Of a stretch of 64,000 bases of DNA, positions 42,491 to 55,027 are shown piece by piece. The position numbers were made by a program, and so were the translations under genes. The DNA is from Moniliophthora roreri (Eukaryota; Basidiomycota; Agaricomycetes; Agaricales; Marasmiaceae): NCBI GenBank assembly GCA_001466705.2, contig LATX02000198.1, forward strand, positions 310,001 through 374,000, in the 5' to 3' direction. Each line of letters begins with the position of its first letter. The first letter of the stretch is position 1. The notes beneath the pieces are model-generated. The model was not told the origin of the DNA. It did no database searches and saw only the letters and a list, made by a program, of their open reading frames with translations.

Positions 42491-43296
42491 ATGTCGGAGA
42501 CCCGAAGGCTTTTGGAAGCGGCTAGAGCCCTGTCACAGCTCTTAGATGCCAGAAACGTTGCTCATGCTTTCTATGGCAGCGTTTTGACGGCGGTCCTCGC
42601 AAACCTGCCTCAGAGTGACGTACGTGGCTATCTCATTCCGTGCCAAGTACACACCTCTGACTCGTACTCAACGCCTAGGAGATTTATTGCATAGTCGAAG
42701 GCGGGCAAGGCCAGGTACATCCCTTCCGCAGAGTGCGTGACTGTATCACAGGAAATGAAGACCTCGCAATCATCCATTCCCCCTGGACTAATCGGTATAC
42801 CCTTCCCTTAAACAACACGTCTATTCACTGAGAATGATCATTAGACTATATGTCTCATACCGCCGGCTTATACCATCCATTGAGGTATGTGCCCTGCGGA
42901 CTTTGAACAGGCTGATTCAAAATGCTCACGCGACCCTCCCCCAGATTGAAATTCTTCCAGCTGGAGAGGCCGGGCCACGCCGTCTGGACACCACCACCGT
43001 CATGAGGATCCAGAATGTGCCTTTCTTGTCAATATCGGAGTTCATTCGAGCTAAACTCAAGTCTTGGATGATGTGGGCGGCTGTTTCGAATCTGTCGTTT
43101 TGCATCTTGACATTTAATGGTCAATCATAGCGGCGGTTCTGACAGAGATGCTCAAGACATTTCATGGATATTATCCCGGTTTTGGAACCGGGTCGACATC
43201 AATCGTATTCCAGAGTGCGACATGAACAGTTTCGTCAGTAGATACTCGACGGTTGCACCTGCGTGGTCGGCTCTCAGGAGGAAATATAGCTTGTAA
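42491..43296 (+). CDS. Nucleotidyltransferase-like protein of unknown function
   Basis: Exons 42491-42619, 42679-42794, 42845-42884, 42945-43072 and 43131-43296 give 192 residues. The order LLEAARALSQLLDARNVAHA, FYGSVLTAVLANLPQSDEIY, IEIEILPAGEAGPRRL, VPFLSISEFIRAKLKSW and DAQDISWILSRFW matches small agaricomycete proteins with a nucleotidyltransferase-like fold. In that fold a GGxxLxxxxxxRxTxDID strand carries the metal-binding acids. Here that segment reads QSDEIYCIVEGG, so the DID pair is not conserved and catalysis is doubtful. The last exon ends WSALRRKYSL. No lesion is seen. I am sure of the gene model, less so of the fold. Confidence 0.65.
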
Positions 43297-44677
43297 GGGA
43301 GACGGCCAATTGCGAATGTGCGTGTTCTTGTTCATCTTCAGGTCAGTTTGGTGCTTATCTTTCTTGAAGCAAGGTGAAGGATTAAACAATCGGGTCGTTT
43401 ATATTTTTGAACACTCGATGCTGCTGTGCTAACAGTAATACACGGTGCTTCCGGTCTTATATACGCCAACCCATACTCGAAATGTTAGTATCCTTCACAA
43501 AAAAGATGAGAAGTTTCTGGAATCTGGAACTGTGATATCGTTCGCTGAACCTGAAGTGGGAAAATTCAGTTCTTGACTCTTGGGGTTAGCTGTAGACGCC
43601 CAAAACACTCAAAAACTTTCGCGGTACGACCTACTCCAGCGGCTGATCCCGATCTTAGAAATAGAAGTGCCACACTGATGTGGTGTAAATTTGGTTACCG
43701 ACGTCACCGAACATGCGCATACGAGGATAAGGATAAGGCTTACTCTTTGCAGCAGTCGTGGTCACAGCGCTGCTAGACCAATCGGAAACCGGCTGTATAT
43801 CTGTGTTGTGTCACCTTCCAAGTCTATCAGCTGGGCACGAGATTGAACTGCGCGAGAGATGCCGGCATGATGTGTCCTGATCATGAACCGTTCCAAGTCG
43901 GCGTATCTAGGTAGGTCTGACGCCATTCGGGATTTGGGATTGATAGATAGTAGATAGAAGTACGCATATAATTGTAGCTTGAAGTCTGGGCGTCGAAATA
44001 GAGTCGTGTTGCTCCATGTAGGGCCTCGCTTTCCCGATTCATGGAATGCCTCGCTCGGGTGCTCGTCGCAGTGGTTGTTGATGGCATGCCGTCTGCGTGC
44101 TGGCGGCAGGCAAAAAGAAATGTTACCCACGGTTCGGTGTCCTGGAGTCAGAGTTAGATAGAACGAGGGGACTCATCAGCTTCAAACCACTCGGGAACAG
44201 TGGTAGCATCTCTTCAATCAACTTCCAACTCGTGACCGAGATTAGGCAAGCCAGAGTTCGTGTATGACATCTAAATTGGTCCAAAAGCGGGTGGTTTAAC
44301 GGGATGCTATCTGAGAATGCATCTATCAATTCGGGTGAGTACCAGTGAGATTAATCCTACCTTTGACACTTGTCATTGTACATGAGGCGTGAGTTACGAG
44401 AAAATAAATCGGAAAAGTCCTTGATGTCCCAATACATGTCCAAATACATGTCCATGGAGTATCTCCCACTCATGTGAGATCATGTTGCTCAGAACTTCCG
44501 TTGTTCCTGTAGGACGGTCTTCGCCACGTAATCGTTGCTCTGAACCATCCCTCGAGACTCAAGGTAGGTTCCACGTCAATGCGGGGAAAAAAAAAAACTA
44601 TTCATGTCAATACACTACAATGGGCGACAGATGATACACACATCCCGGAGAATAAATACGACTCGGATGCGTTGAAA
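43297..44677. other. Convergent intergenic region, no gene supported
   Basis: Minus-strand frames at 43762-44130 and 44123-44329 are the longest open stretches. The first has SDLPRYADLERFMIRTHHA and could be an exon, but no splice-consistent gene or domain is found. An A-tract lies at 44587-44598. Otherwise nothing is seen. Confidence 0.4.
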
Positions 44678-47600
44678 TTAACTGGGTGAACGATGACCGT
44701 CTAGCCATTGCTTTCGAAGCTTGTTCCTCTCCGTGAGGTGTTGCCGTGCCAGATCCACAGTGTCGTCACTCTGTAGTGCGAAAAGGTAATCTTCTGTCTT
44801 GGACACAAAGAATAGTCTGTATGTTCGGACGCAAATCTTAATTTCCAGGTTGTCATCGGCAAGGACTGCAGGAGGCGGATCTTGTGGACCTGGAAGCGGT
44901 CGAGGCAAGTTCCTAAAGTGTCACAGCATGTTGAGATACTATCGGAATAACTGCAGTAAAGTACGTACCGCCGTAAGAACGGAGACCTAGTTTTGGTGGT
45001 TGGCACGCCTTCAGATGTTTCGGCCTAGGAAGTTGAGAAAGCATTAAGGCGTGAGTAAGAAAGAGAGAAGCAGAAATCCATACGGAAACGAATGAATCAA
45101 TGTATGCCTGCCATCGACCTGTGAGCACTTCGGAGTTCTCGAAGCTAGAGTCATCTTTCCCTATTAACTGAATGGTCATTGTCTTGGATTCGAGAAGCTA
45201 CAGAGACCGGTCAGCGAACGTGGCACACCTAATAACGTGTGATGCGTACCCAGTCCACTCGAAAGATGTTCTCATCTGGGCCAAGGATTTTCTCAGTACT
45301 CCGCCGACTGTTTATCTGGTCTTGCGTGGTGAATAACGGAAGTGCCCTATCGCGCTTCAAAACCTCCAGCAAGTCTTGGCTCTTCGGATCCGCGAAAATG
45401 CTCTGAACCTATCAACGGGCCGCCCACGTGAGGCCAAATACTAAGAATGAACAAGTGAACCATAACTCACTTGCTTGATGATCACACCAATCAGTTTATC
45501 GATCGTAAAGATTTTGTACGCTTCCTTGACCCCAAACATGTGCCTCATCTGATCCTCGAACGCGTTTTGTTCTAGCTCGTTGTCAAATAGCCGTTCACAG
45601 GACTCTAGCATCAGGGCATAGAAATGCCCGGCATTGGTCCGACTATCATCAGAGTTGGCGCTGCCGATAGGTGGCGGAAGATGGAGGGAATCTGCCACTG
45701 GATTGATGACGTTCGGGTCGGATGATTCAGCAGATTTCTTTGCGATACCCTTGAATAACGATAACCGCGAGTACAACACCTATTCGGAGTCAGAAAACGC
45801 CAGCCCATTCTGGCCATCATGCCACATACCTCAAGAAGTCGCAACAGGACATAGAACACCGTGTTTGTGAAAAAGATATTCCTTTTCGGCCCACGCCGAA
45901 TTGATCCCGCATCCGGCTTCACTTCCTCATCAAGCATGGGAGCCGGCGATGCTAGTCTCGAAATGGATGGTGAAGCCGCGTCTTGTGCCCTCGTCTTTCG
46001 ATTTGTTGACTTAGCCAATAACTTCTTTCGCAGATCCCCGGCACCACCCTTTTTCCCCCTCGCACCCTTGCTTGAGTTGCCACTAGCCAAGCTCGCCATT
46101 TCCGCATCACTCGTCCCGTCCTCGCTCATGTCAGTCTCTGCGCCACCAGCCGCATCATTGACGCTCACGATTGTGAATGCAGAATTGAACGTGACAGGAT
46201 CCAGCATGAAAAATAGCGGAACGAAGGACCTGAGGAAGGCTTCGATTCTCTTCCTTTCGGAGAACCCGATCTGTCCTTGCGTCCGGTCCAAGAAGGAGAA
46301 GATCAATTTCAAACTGTCCTGAAGGACAGAGGTATCGTCGATCTCGAACTCCAACTGGTGCCTCGGTCTCGTTCTCGCGAAGAGTGGATCAATGAGCGAG
46401 GCTCTCTTCGCCATTTGCTCCTCCCTAGCAACCTCAATCTGGTTGACGAACGCCTTAGTCGTCAGAGCCTTCTTGTCTGCCGCCTTAAAAGATATACACT
46501 GATGGTCCAGAGACTTGGCGTAATTCCTCAGGTCGACCTCCCGCCAGACCTTATGCCATTCTCTCTGCCCGCGTTTCCACTCCTCCTCTTTCTGCTTCAG
46601 CCTCTGCAATACCACAGGAATAGCAAAGGCTGGCGTTTCTTGCATAGTCTGCCACACTTCCGCTCCTGCTTCACGACCATATATCTTCTTGATGACGCGT
46701 TGATGAATAGCCTTCGAGGCGCCACCGAGATTGGGCTTCAACTTGAACGGTCCTCTTTCTTCGGGACTGAGCATGGATATTTTGTTATTGATTGGCTCCA
46801 GAACAGCGATCGTTCGTGCAATGGCCTCAATGTGGAAATCATATTCATGTCGCTCCTCTTCACTACGATGAAGGGCCTCCTCGTAAATATTCTTCTTGTT
46901 GACATTGAAACCCGTTTCTTCACTCGCCCATGTCGGATGTGAAACCCATTCATCGTTAAGGACTGAGCGGCACATCTCATCACGACCAGAACAGTGAACA
47001 TTGACCTCCTGCAGGAAAAGTTAACTGAAGCTTTCAAACACATAAACGTTACTCACACTGGCAGGTAAGCGACGATAACTGCCGTACTGAACGTTCAAGT
47101 CCACCCTTCCGGGTTTTGTCTGGCTCTTTTCACCACCAATAACAGCAATTGTTGGCTTTGACCAGCCTGCCTGCATACCACGCTCTGTTAACTGCTGTTC
47201 AACAACCCAGCTCTCCTTTTCCTTTCTATCATCCCATCCAAGTATATCCTTGAACTGTTTCATCAGCTCCCCATCTCCGACGAGGAAATTCCGGCTCTCC
47301 TTTACTAGCCTTGCAGTGTCGATGTATCCTTGGGTAAATAGGTTGACGACCTTTAAGAATTCGTGGTATGTCTCTCGACTGTCCAGTGCTCGTTTTACGC
47401 GGTCAAAGAAATGGTTGGGGTCGGCAGAAGGTGGTAATGGTGCACCACGCGAAGACGAGCTTATTTGTGAAGGAAGTTGGTTAGAAGGAATCAAGGCGGC
47501 AGCGTGAGGTGGGCGGCGTTCGGCTGCGGAAACATTTGTAGCAGAATATCGAGAAGACTCGGTTCTGGCCTTTCTAGACTGTAAAAAGGGGTCAGAGACG

Positions 47601-49201
47601 GTGATTTGGCGAGAAAACGACTTACTCTGCTGGAGCTTTGCTTCAACGCAGCCTCCCGCTCTCTTTCTCTCTCTTTCTCTCGTTCACGCTCCCTCTCCCG
47701 CTCTTTCTCTAGAGCTCGCTCCTTCTCTCTTTCCTTCTCCCGTTCTCTTTCCCCGGCCCTCCGCTTCTTCTTTTGGGGAAGTCCAGCTGAGCTGGCAACC
47801 ACATCAAGTTTTCTCTTTCCCTTCGAATCTGGGGTACCCAGCCTAAACCGTTCTGACTCATCTCCAAACCCTGGATCATCAAGAACCGACTGACTCTGCT
47901 CTGGCATAAAGATCCTAAAATCAGCCCGAAGATCTGGTGCATTCTTGAAAAGGCGAGCGATCTGCCTCGAGACTTCTTCCTACACGCAAAATTAGTACAG
48001 GACCGACGACCCCAACATTAAGGGAATCAAAATCAAGATCAGGGGCGTTAAAGAGATCCCGAAGGCGAAAACAAGGAAGCATAAAGTAGCACATGTACGG
48101 TGCCCAAGAGATAATTGATATAGCTGAGTCCATGGAAAACAGAGAAAGAGCAAAAAAAAAAAAAAAGAAAAAGAGAGACCAGGTGCCTACCTCATCGATA
48201 GTCTCGGGCGCATGGTGATATCTCGATAAGATGTCCAAGAATTGCTTGTAGACCTCGGGATCACAACGTTGCTTGATCTTTTGCACATACGCAACAGCAG
48301 GTTCCATAGCCTGTTGTTGCGTGTGGCCACGATGCAGCATGGCCACGGGATCCGGAGTCCCCGGGGGGTGTGGTACAGCAGCTGAAAATTCCTGTTAATA
48401 AACGCGACATACGGAAACAACTTTACGAACGTCCGTCCGAACCCGGTTCCGTTGTTGACCATGTAAAGGAGGATTTGCCTCGGCCAGTGTTCCCCGTCGT
48501 CTGCATGGTTGTGCCTCTCGGGGTGGTAACGGTGATATGATTCGCATCAGAGGAGCATTCTATGCGATACCCTGCGGGCAAGAAGGTGTTGAATCCTTGT
48601 ATGAGGAACGGGTGACCTTGAAAGAGATGAGAGACGCGTTTGATGACGCCTGGCGTGTCAATCCTGAAAGACAATTAGGTCCAAGAAGTCGAGCTTATTG
48701 AGAAAAGAAAACGGACTGCTGGCTCTTGAATTCCTTCATGATATCCAAAAAGTGGTTATACACGTCCGGCTGGTCGTGGAATTGCACTTTGACATGGTCT
48801 AGGTAGCTTAACGCATCCGTGACATCCAAAGGCCTGTCCGACGAGGAATTGGCCTGGGTGGATAAAGGTCCAGCCTGTTGATCTCCTTCAGGCTCAGGTT
48901 GAGTTGGAGGGGGTGTATCAACAGACATGGGCGTTGACTTCATCAACAGACTGCTTGACGGCGCCTCCGCGGATGGATGGTCAGGTAAATTTGTTGCCAT
49001 CGGCGACGGTGGCCTCTCGGGTGCGTCCTTCGAGTTTGCTATCGGCGACTTGTTCTGAGCTTCCACAGGGGGCTCCTCCTCTGTCCGGGATTCCCTCGCT
49101 GTCTCTGCGAGTTCTTCAACGGTGGTTTTCTTTTCGTCCTCGGCGACTTTCGGTTCAGGAGCTACAAATGCCACGGGCGGCTCTGGCGTAGCATCCTTCA
49201 T
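44678..49201 (-). CDS. SIN3: Transcriptional co-repressor SIN3
   Basis: A multi-exon minus-strand gene of well over 1,100 residues. An acidic Pro-rich N-terminus is followed by PAH1 ([20 protein letters not shown] … [20 protein letters not shown], 48830-48590). PAH2 is [20 protein letters not shown] … (48330-47890). PAH3 is [20 protein letters not shown] … (47420-47230). The HDAC-interaction domain is [46 protein letters not shown] (47120-46700). The long Sin3 C-terminal region runs to the stop at 44678 (…[13 protein letters not shown]). SIN3 scaffolds the Rpd3-type histone deacetylase complex in the nucleus. PAH2 and PAH3 are linked by a strongly charged Arg-Glu-Lys run. The start at 49201 (MKDATPEP) is the first ATG of the open frame; an extra 5' exon is possible. 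At least ten introns; I did not fix every border. Confidence 0.92.
47632..47790 (-). repeat. Purine-rich tract coding an Arg/Glu/Lys run in SIN3
   Basis: On the minus strand this stretch is nearly all GA/AG words and encodes alternating EREREK-type residues (about 40) between PAH2 and PAH3. On the plus strand it reads as CTCTCTTTCTCTCG. It probably forms a single charged helix or spacer, and its length is likely to vary between strains by slippage. Confidence 0.8.
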
Positions 49202-49864
49202 TGCTTCGTCTTCTGCTATTTGTCGAGACCGAGATACTGGGCCAGATCAAAGTGACGGTAGTGAGAGAAAAACAAGGTAAAAATCCCGAACAGTGACAGC
49301 GTCAATCGCCAACAACTTGGTCTGTGCGTTATACAATTACATAATGTGATCAAAAATGTGGGAAATACGAAATTCGCACAGCCGTCGTGAGGCGCCTGTC
49401 GAGCGCTCAAACTCTAGAGGAATGCTAACAGCCTACCTCTGCTCGCCTGGGGGGTCTTAAAGAACTCGAGAGATTCCAAAGAATGTGTATGGCTTATCTC
49501 GCTCGAGAGTGACTTTTTTTCGACGTGAAATACGTCCATTTTGAGCATATTGGCGTCCCAAGATCCAGTCTGACCTGAAAGTAAAGCTGTATTGATTGGA
49601 AGATGCCTCTCTATATGCAGGGAGATTCTGCGGTATTTTTGAGCTAAGAATCCAGTTCTTCTATACTGGGAATTTGGCGCGCCTGGCGCGTATAAAAGTG
49701 ACATTGTTTGTTGAGAGTTAAGACGCGAATGAACCACGTGGCTCAGCGCGTTAAAAGACCGCGAGAACAAATTTCGGTCAACAACACATCTTTCTCTTCG
49801 ACCACCACCATCTCTGTCAGGGCTACTCAACTCTTCCCCTTCAACTTCAACTTTTAGTGAACTC
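49202..49864. promoter_or_regulatory. Shared SIN3/histone H4 upstream region with TATA box
   Basis: SIN3 starts leftwards at 49201 and histone H4 rightwards at 49865, so this 663-bp segment must hold both promoters. TATAAAAG at 49691-49698, about 170 bp before the H4 ATG, is a good TATA box for H4. A 453-nt open frame on the minus strand (49414-49866) overlaps it and is taken as chance. Confidence 0.6.
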
Positions 49865-50358
<494 letters not shown>

Positions 50359-50671
50359 GTGTTGTGTGAGGTCTTCCATTGATATTATCGCCGCCGTCGT
50401 TGCTCAGGTTCCCTTGCAGTACCTGCCACGCTATCATATTCCTTCACTTTTATCGTTATTGCCGTTTTGTAACAATAAGTACCATGTATCGAGTCATGAT
50501 CACCAGCTGATATGTTATAGACACCCTACTGCGCACTTGGATCGTTCTTGACTTTGTATTGTTCCATCGTGATCATTGCTAGTAGGTTACATGATTTCTT
50601 GTGGTATGCAAATGGTAAGTAGTACAGTGTACAAGTTATTGTCATCGTCGTCGTAAGCGGATGGATGGTTT
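50359..50671. other. Convergent spacer, H4 3' UTR side
   Basis: No gene is seen. T-rich stretches with TTTATCGTTATTG and TGTAACAATAAG near 50455-50480 may serve as the H4 3'-end signals. Confidence 0.4.
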
Positions 50672-51138
50672 TCAGTCGCTATCCCAGTCGTATGCGCCAC
50701 CGTCTGGAAACAGACCCCATTGAGTATCAATATTGTGTAGATGAAGCTCAAGCTGTTCATCTTGAGTCTCTGGAGAAGCCGCTAGGCTCTCGATCGACAC
50801 CATACCATGTGTTCCAGTCTCATCCCAAAACGCCAATAATTTGGCCCTGCCCCGATGTTTCCTGCCATTGATATGCGAATCCTTAGACTTCGCATTCATC
50901 GTTATGCCACAGACGTTGCACCTCCACATTTCCAATGCTCCCCCACCTGGACTTTGTGCACCAGCAGTTGCCACATGTTCCGCACTGGAACGATGGCTCG
51001 TTATCTCGTTGAGCTGGACCGCAACCTTGCAAACTAGGCAGCTGGCGGTTACTTGGCTCGTTCGAGGGTCGACTCTGGGAAAGGCTTAGGGGGTCTTCGT
51101 AGAGAAACGCAAGCTACGCACTTTATCGAGATGCTCAT
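50672..51138 (-). CDS. Small protein with two U1-type zinc fingers
   Basis: Exons 51138-51122 and 51074-50672 (intron with GTGCGT donor, CCCAG acceptor) give 139 residues. Finger 1 is CLVCKVAVQLNEITSHRSSA followed by EH, and finger 2 is CNVCGITMNAKSKDSHINGR followed by KH. Both have C-x2-C-x11-H-x5-H spacing, typical of U1C/matrin-type fingers that bind RNA or double-stranded RNA. An acidic tail (ending GGAYDWDSD) follows. Without the upstream exon only finger 2 would be seen; the splice restores finger 1 in frame. Finger 1 is strikingly like the finger of the tandem genes at 5.1-7.3 kb. It is probably a nuclear RNA-associated protein; no specific name is justified. Confidence 0.7.
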
Positions 51139-51815
51139 CGTTGTAGGAGAGAAAGAAACCCTTGGGGCCTGGGCTACATGCCTAACAGACCTTGAGGCTG
51201 AAAGCCTGAACCTTATCAATTCACGAACGTAAGGTGGGCCATGGGACCTGTTCTGCCGGCTTTTCTGCTGCTGAAAGAGTAAGATTTCTGCACCTTGTGA
51301 TCCAAAACCTACCGCAAGACGGGTGTAAGCAGCGTGGTGGTTCTGACTCAAGGAGGGCTCGAAGCTATGCTAAATTAAACACCTTGGGTGTCACTTTGGT
51401 CAACGTCCTTTGCTAGTTCATTTGCGATTAGCCATGACACTTGCATCTTGTATTTTGACGAAAGCTGGGAATAACGGTTCTCTACTCGTCGGTACCGCTG
51501 GAGTGAACGAAAACACGCGCCTTTTCGATCGGCTGTCCATCTCCGCAGTGCGGATGACAGAAAACCTTTCATTTGGGTACATTAGGCTAGTGTATGACGG
51601 AATTCTACCCAAATGTATCTTTTCTCCGACTGGTGTCTCAAAGCTGAACGAGCGGATTCGTACAGATTGACGATTCAACATTAGGTACAGCGCCCTCATC
51701 ATGTTGCCTGTGTACACGAGATGCCGGAAAAATGGCTTTCGGCAACCGAAAACGTTTTTAACAGAAGCCTCCAGCCCGCAGTATAAGGCCATGGATGAAA
51801 ACAACCCTGAGGCTG
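51139..51815. other. Intergenic region before DUF6535 copy 7
   Basis: Holds the upstream region of the two-finger gene and the 3' flank of copy 7. Overlapping frames at 51410-51804 on both strands have no recognisable domain; I do not call them. Confidence 0.4.
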
Positions 51816-54095
51816 CTATACACGCTCATCACAGCCACCGGCTCCTCCAGCCTCACTCTCGCCTTGTTCCATTGTACCTGGAGTGCCTCCTGGACCATTA
51901 CCGTTCACCTTGTGGTCTAACCCGTCCACGTCATTTTTTTGGCTTCGTCCACTGCTTGAGATAGATAGCGAGATTGATATGAGGGAAGGTATAGTAGCGT
52001 TTCACTCGAATGCTGCGTGGGGATGGCATGAAGAGTATCTTCGAGAAGACCTAGGATTGGGGGTAGTTGTCCTATTTCTTCGACTCTTTGAGTAGCTCTA
52101 GTCTATTCTTATATCAATGCCTGATATTTGTATTTAATGCGATAACTTGATTCCAGGTATGAATGTCAAGAAATGATCTGATCGTGAACGAAACGGATGG
52201 ATTTCTGACTGCGAATGCTCGTAGACAGGTATGAAGCACCATCAGTACGGTTTAGGTGTTTCGTCAAGGCAGAGATGAATGCTAGGCGCTCATCATCGTG
52301 ACGGTCCTCTTCGTACCTCGGGTGCATGGCGAAGGAGGCTTCAAGGACTGGTAGCAATCGCGAACCCTCTTCCCGGACCAAGTGATTGTCATGTATCCAT
52401 ATCTTTTCGAAGACAGGGAAGGGTACGACGAAGCGATGGCCAGCAAGCTGCTGCAGATCTGCGTGGTACGACTCGATGGAAGTAATAAGGCTACTCAAAT
52501 CGAGTCGGGACAGGTCTGTTCTGTTTTCCATTTCTAACCAGTGCTGATGGAAAGACAGTAACCGGATGCCTTCGGGATGGTGAAGTACAGGTCGCTTCCG
52601 AGCCACAGTCGGTTGAGGTGCTCCTGAGATGAACCAACCCAGCGACTGCCAAAATGCTAGTGGAGATTCGAGTCTGAACTCGACGTCGGATGGTCGAGTA
52701 TCTGCCCATATTATTGCACTCCAATGACCAGTGAACACTGGCATAGCCACTGAAGGAGGTATTGTCCTCAGGACGTTTTGGAGGTGAGGTAGCATAGTTG
52801 GGCTGTCCCAGAACATAGAGTTTGCCCACTCTAATGCGCGCAACTCGTAAATTCTTGAATGGAAGGAACTCTCGGATGCTCCGAAAGGACAAGAATCAAA
52901 TTGGCTGACCACGTCAAGGTCGAATGTAGGCTAGTCTGATGCTGGTGTATGCAGGTACAACCTTGGGAAGCATCTGTAAAGGAACCTCTGGACAGATCCA
53001 GAAGGTATTCTGAGAAGCAGACTGAGGGCCTTGCATGAAAGGTGATATATGGCCCATGCCTGCGGTGATTTGTACGAGCATATATATCGGTGATACAGCT
53101 TTCTGGGTTCGTGAAAGAAGTTCGCCATGTCCAGTTCTGATCCCCTGGGATAGTCGACATCGGTAGGACTGTGGTGACAAAGTACAGCCCTGCACTGAGC
53201 ATGATTGCAACGATGCAGAATGCAAACGGAACCCGGTGTCGGCTCCACAGCAGATCCAGCACCCCGACAAAGGAGAGCAGTAATGCGACTTCGAGGAGAA
53301 TTGGCGGCGCCGATAAAAATGACGATACACCCCACTTCTCGAGGCTTTCCCGCCGTAGCTAGCGCAGTGCCAACGCCTCTCCTGGTGTTCGAGTTGGCGG
53401 GTCTCGCCCGTGCTCCCGTAGCCACTGCTTGCATAGGAGGCCAAAAAGTGCGGATGTGAGGCTGAAGACGAGGCTGAGGAATCAGAAGCAGTTAATGCGA
53501 ATTGAAGATGCATCTGGTTCGAACTGTGGGCGTTCGGGGAACATGCTTTGCGAGGCGTTGAGTTGTTTGGAGACGTGAGTGAGGATTGTAATTGTGGTGT
53601 CTGCAGGGTCTTCTGAGAGCCATTGGTACGGTTCGATGGCAAAGGCGATAACGACAGCAAAGAAGAGGCCAGCCTGTTTGAGCGTTAGAAAAGATTTGGC
53701 AGGATAGTCAAAGGCAAACATACGAAAACCAGAAGGGTATCGATGTCTTCCTTCCAATTCTTCACCATGTCACCGTCGTATTTCGCGACTTCCGCCATTA
53801 ACTTCTCCGGTGACCGCTGGAGCGCAGGTCCATCCCCGGTCTTTCTCGCATCGACTGGTTGTGCAGTCGTTCCCAGCGCAGCTTGATTTGACATAGGCTA
53901 AACGTTACAATCCAATGAACAAGCCATGATGTTATCCTTTGAGTAACAGGCGGGTCTGTTCTTGTACATATTGCGCTGGTGAAGGCAGGAGTGATATCGG
54001 TGTAGCAGGGTGTAGTGACACACCAGTCTGAACATAAAATGAGCGAAAATCCGATCTCAAAGAGATATCGATCAACATACCTGCTCAGTAGACAT
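51816..54095 (-). pseudogene. DUF6535 membrane protein, copy 7 (reverse, broken)
   Basis: On the minus strand, exon 1 starts at 54095 (MSTEQ, GTATGT donor). Exon 2 follows an ATGTTCAG acceptor near 54030 (TGVSLHPATPISLLPSPAQY), but its donor is no longer GT. Exon 3 ends in KNWKEDIDTLLVF near 53725. The next exon carries AGLFFAVVIAFAIEPYQWL. A TGG codon has become TGA at 53484-53482, a CAG codon TAG at 53361-53359, and the frame shifts again near 53120 and 52920. The frame 52912-52166 covers most of the soluble region. The tail reappears near 52095 (TQRVEEIGQLPP), and the family C-terminus ends with DERV at 51816. It is therefore a full-length but dead copy, about 26 kb from the main array and in the opposite orientation. 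Confidence 0.82.
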
Positions 54096-55027
54096 TGTGG
54101 TGTAAGACCAAGCAATCGGAATCAACAGCACCTGGCACTTGCACCTGGCAACCTGTAAGCCCGAACGGCGTCAAGTCATGCACAAGCTATGACATTGAGC
54201 CAGACAGCATTCAAATGGTTTTATTTACATGTCCATCGACTACCTGTGTGCAGTTTCCTGTGATCAGTTACGGTTGACCGATTTCCTTGAATGATTGATT
54301 GAGCAGGAAGGTGATGCATACCTGGAATAAAATTTGTCTCGTGAAGAACTTTCGAAGCTGACCGCGAGCGATTGAGGCTGTGCTCCTGGCTACGGGCGTC
54401 AATTTGCTCACCTTAACGCTGTACAAGTGCTGTCATGAATCCATTGAGCGCATGCAGATCCCGCAGGACCATGTACTAGTAGGGCTCCATATCAACTTGA
54501 TACCCACTTCTTGCTACATGTTCCTTCCTTATAACCCTTATGTCAACTCAACGCCTTCAGAGTGAAGAAAACAATCTCGTCTTGTTTCGTGATGAAATGG
54601 ATTCAAAAGAGTGATTGTTCGGTGGCCTCTGCTCTACTCAGTAAGTTTCTGCATCGTATTTCAGGATACGACATTGACATCTCTTATTCTAGGCCACGAC
54701 AGCGTGCGCTCAAGTCCACTTTCCAACAAGCCACCCGAAAACCTCGTTTTTCAAACCGACCAACTCGAGATGTCAGGGAGGACGAGCGAAATTTCCATAT
54801 GTCTGAGCTATTGTTGTACAACTTGTTGCCAGGTTCTAAATCGTGGATAGAACAACAGAGAAGCTATACATGCTCGGAGACTTGTAGCGAATCATCTGTG
54901 TCGTCTGCCACTACTGGTGCGTCCCCATTGGACTTTGGTTACTTACCAAGGTATTGATCTGTTTGTAAATTCAGCTAGCTCTCTCCTGGAAATCAAACTC
55001 GGGTTCCATTACTTTGAATCATTTGGT
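54096..55027. other. Region without a supported gene
   Basis: Plus-strand frames at 54562-54957 and 54917-55225 may contain degraded 5' exons of the pseudogene that follows, but no recognisable motif occurs before about 55140. Confidence 0.35.

Noticed and set aside
43762..44329. Minus-strand frames downstream of the nucleotidyltransferase-like gene
   Set aside because: No domain, and no pair of splice sites joins them into a convincing gene.
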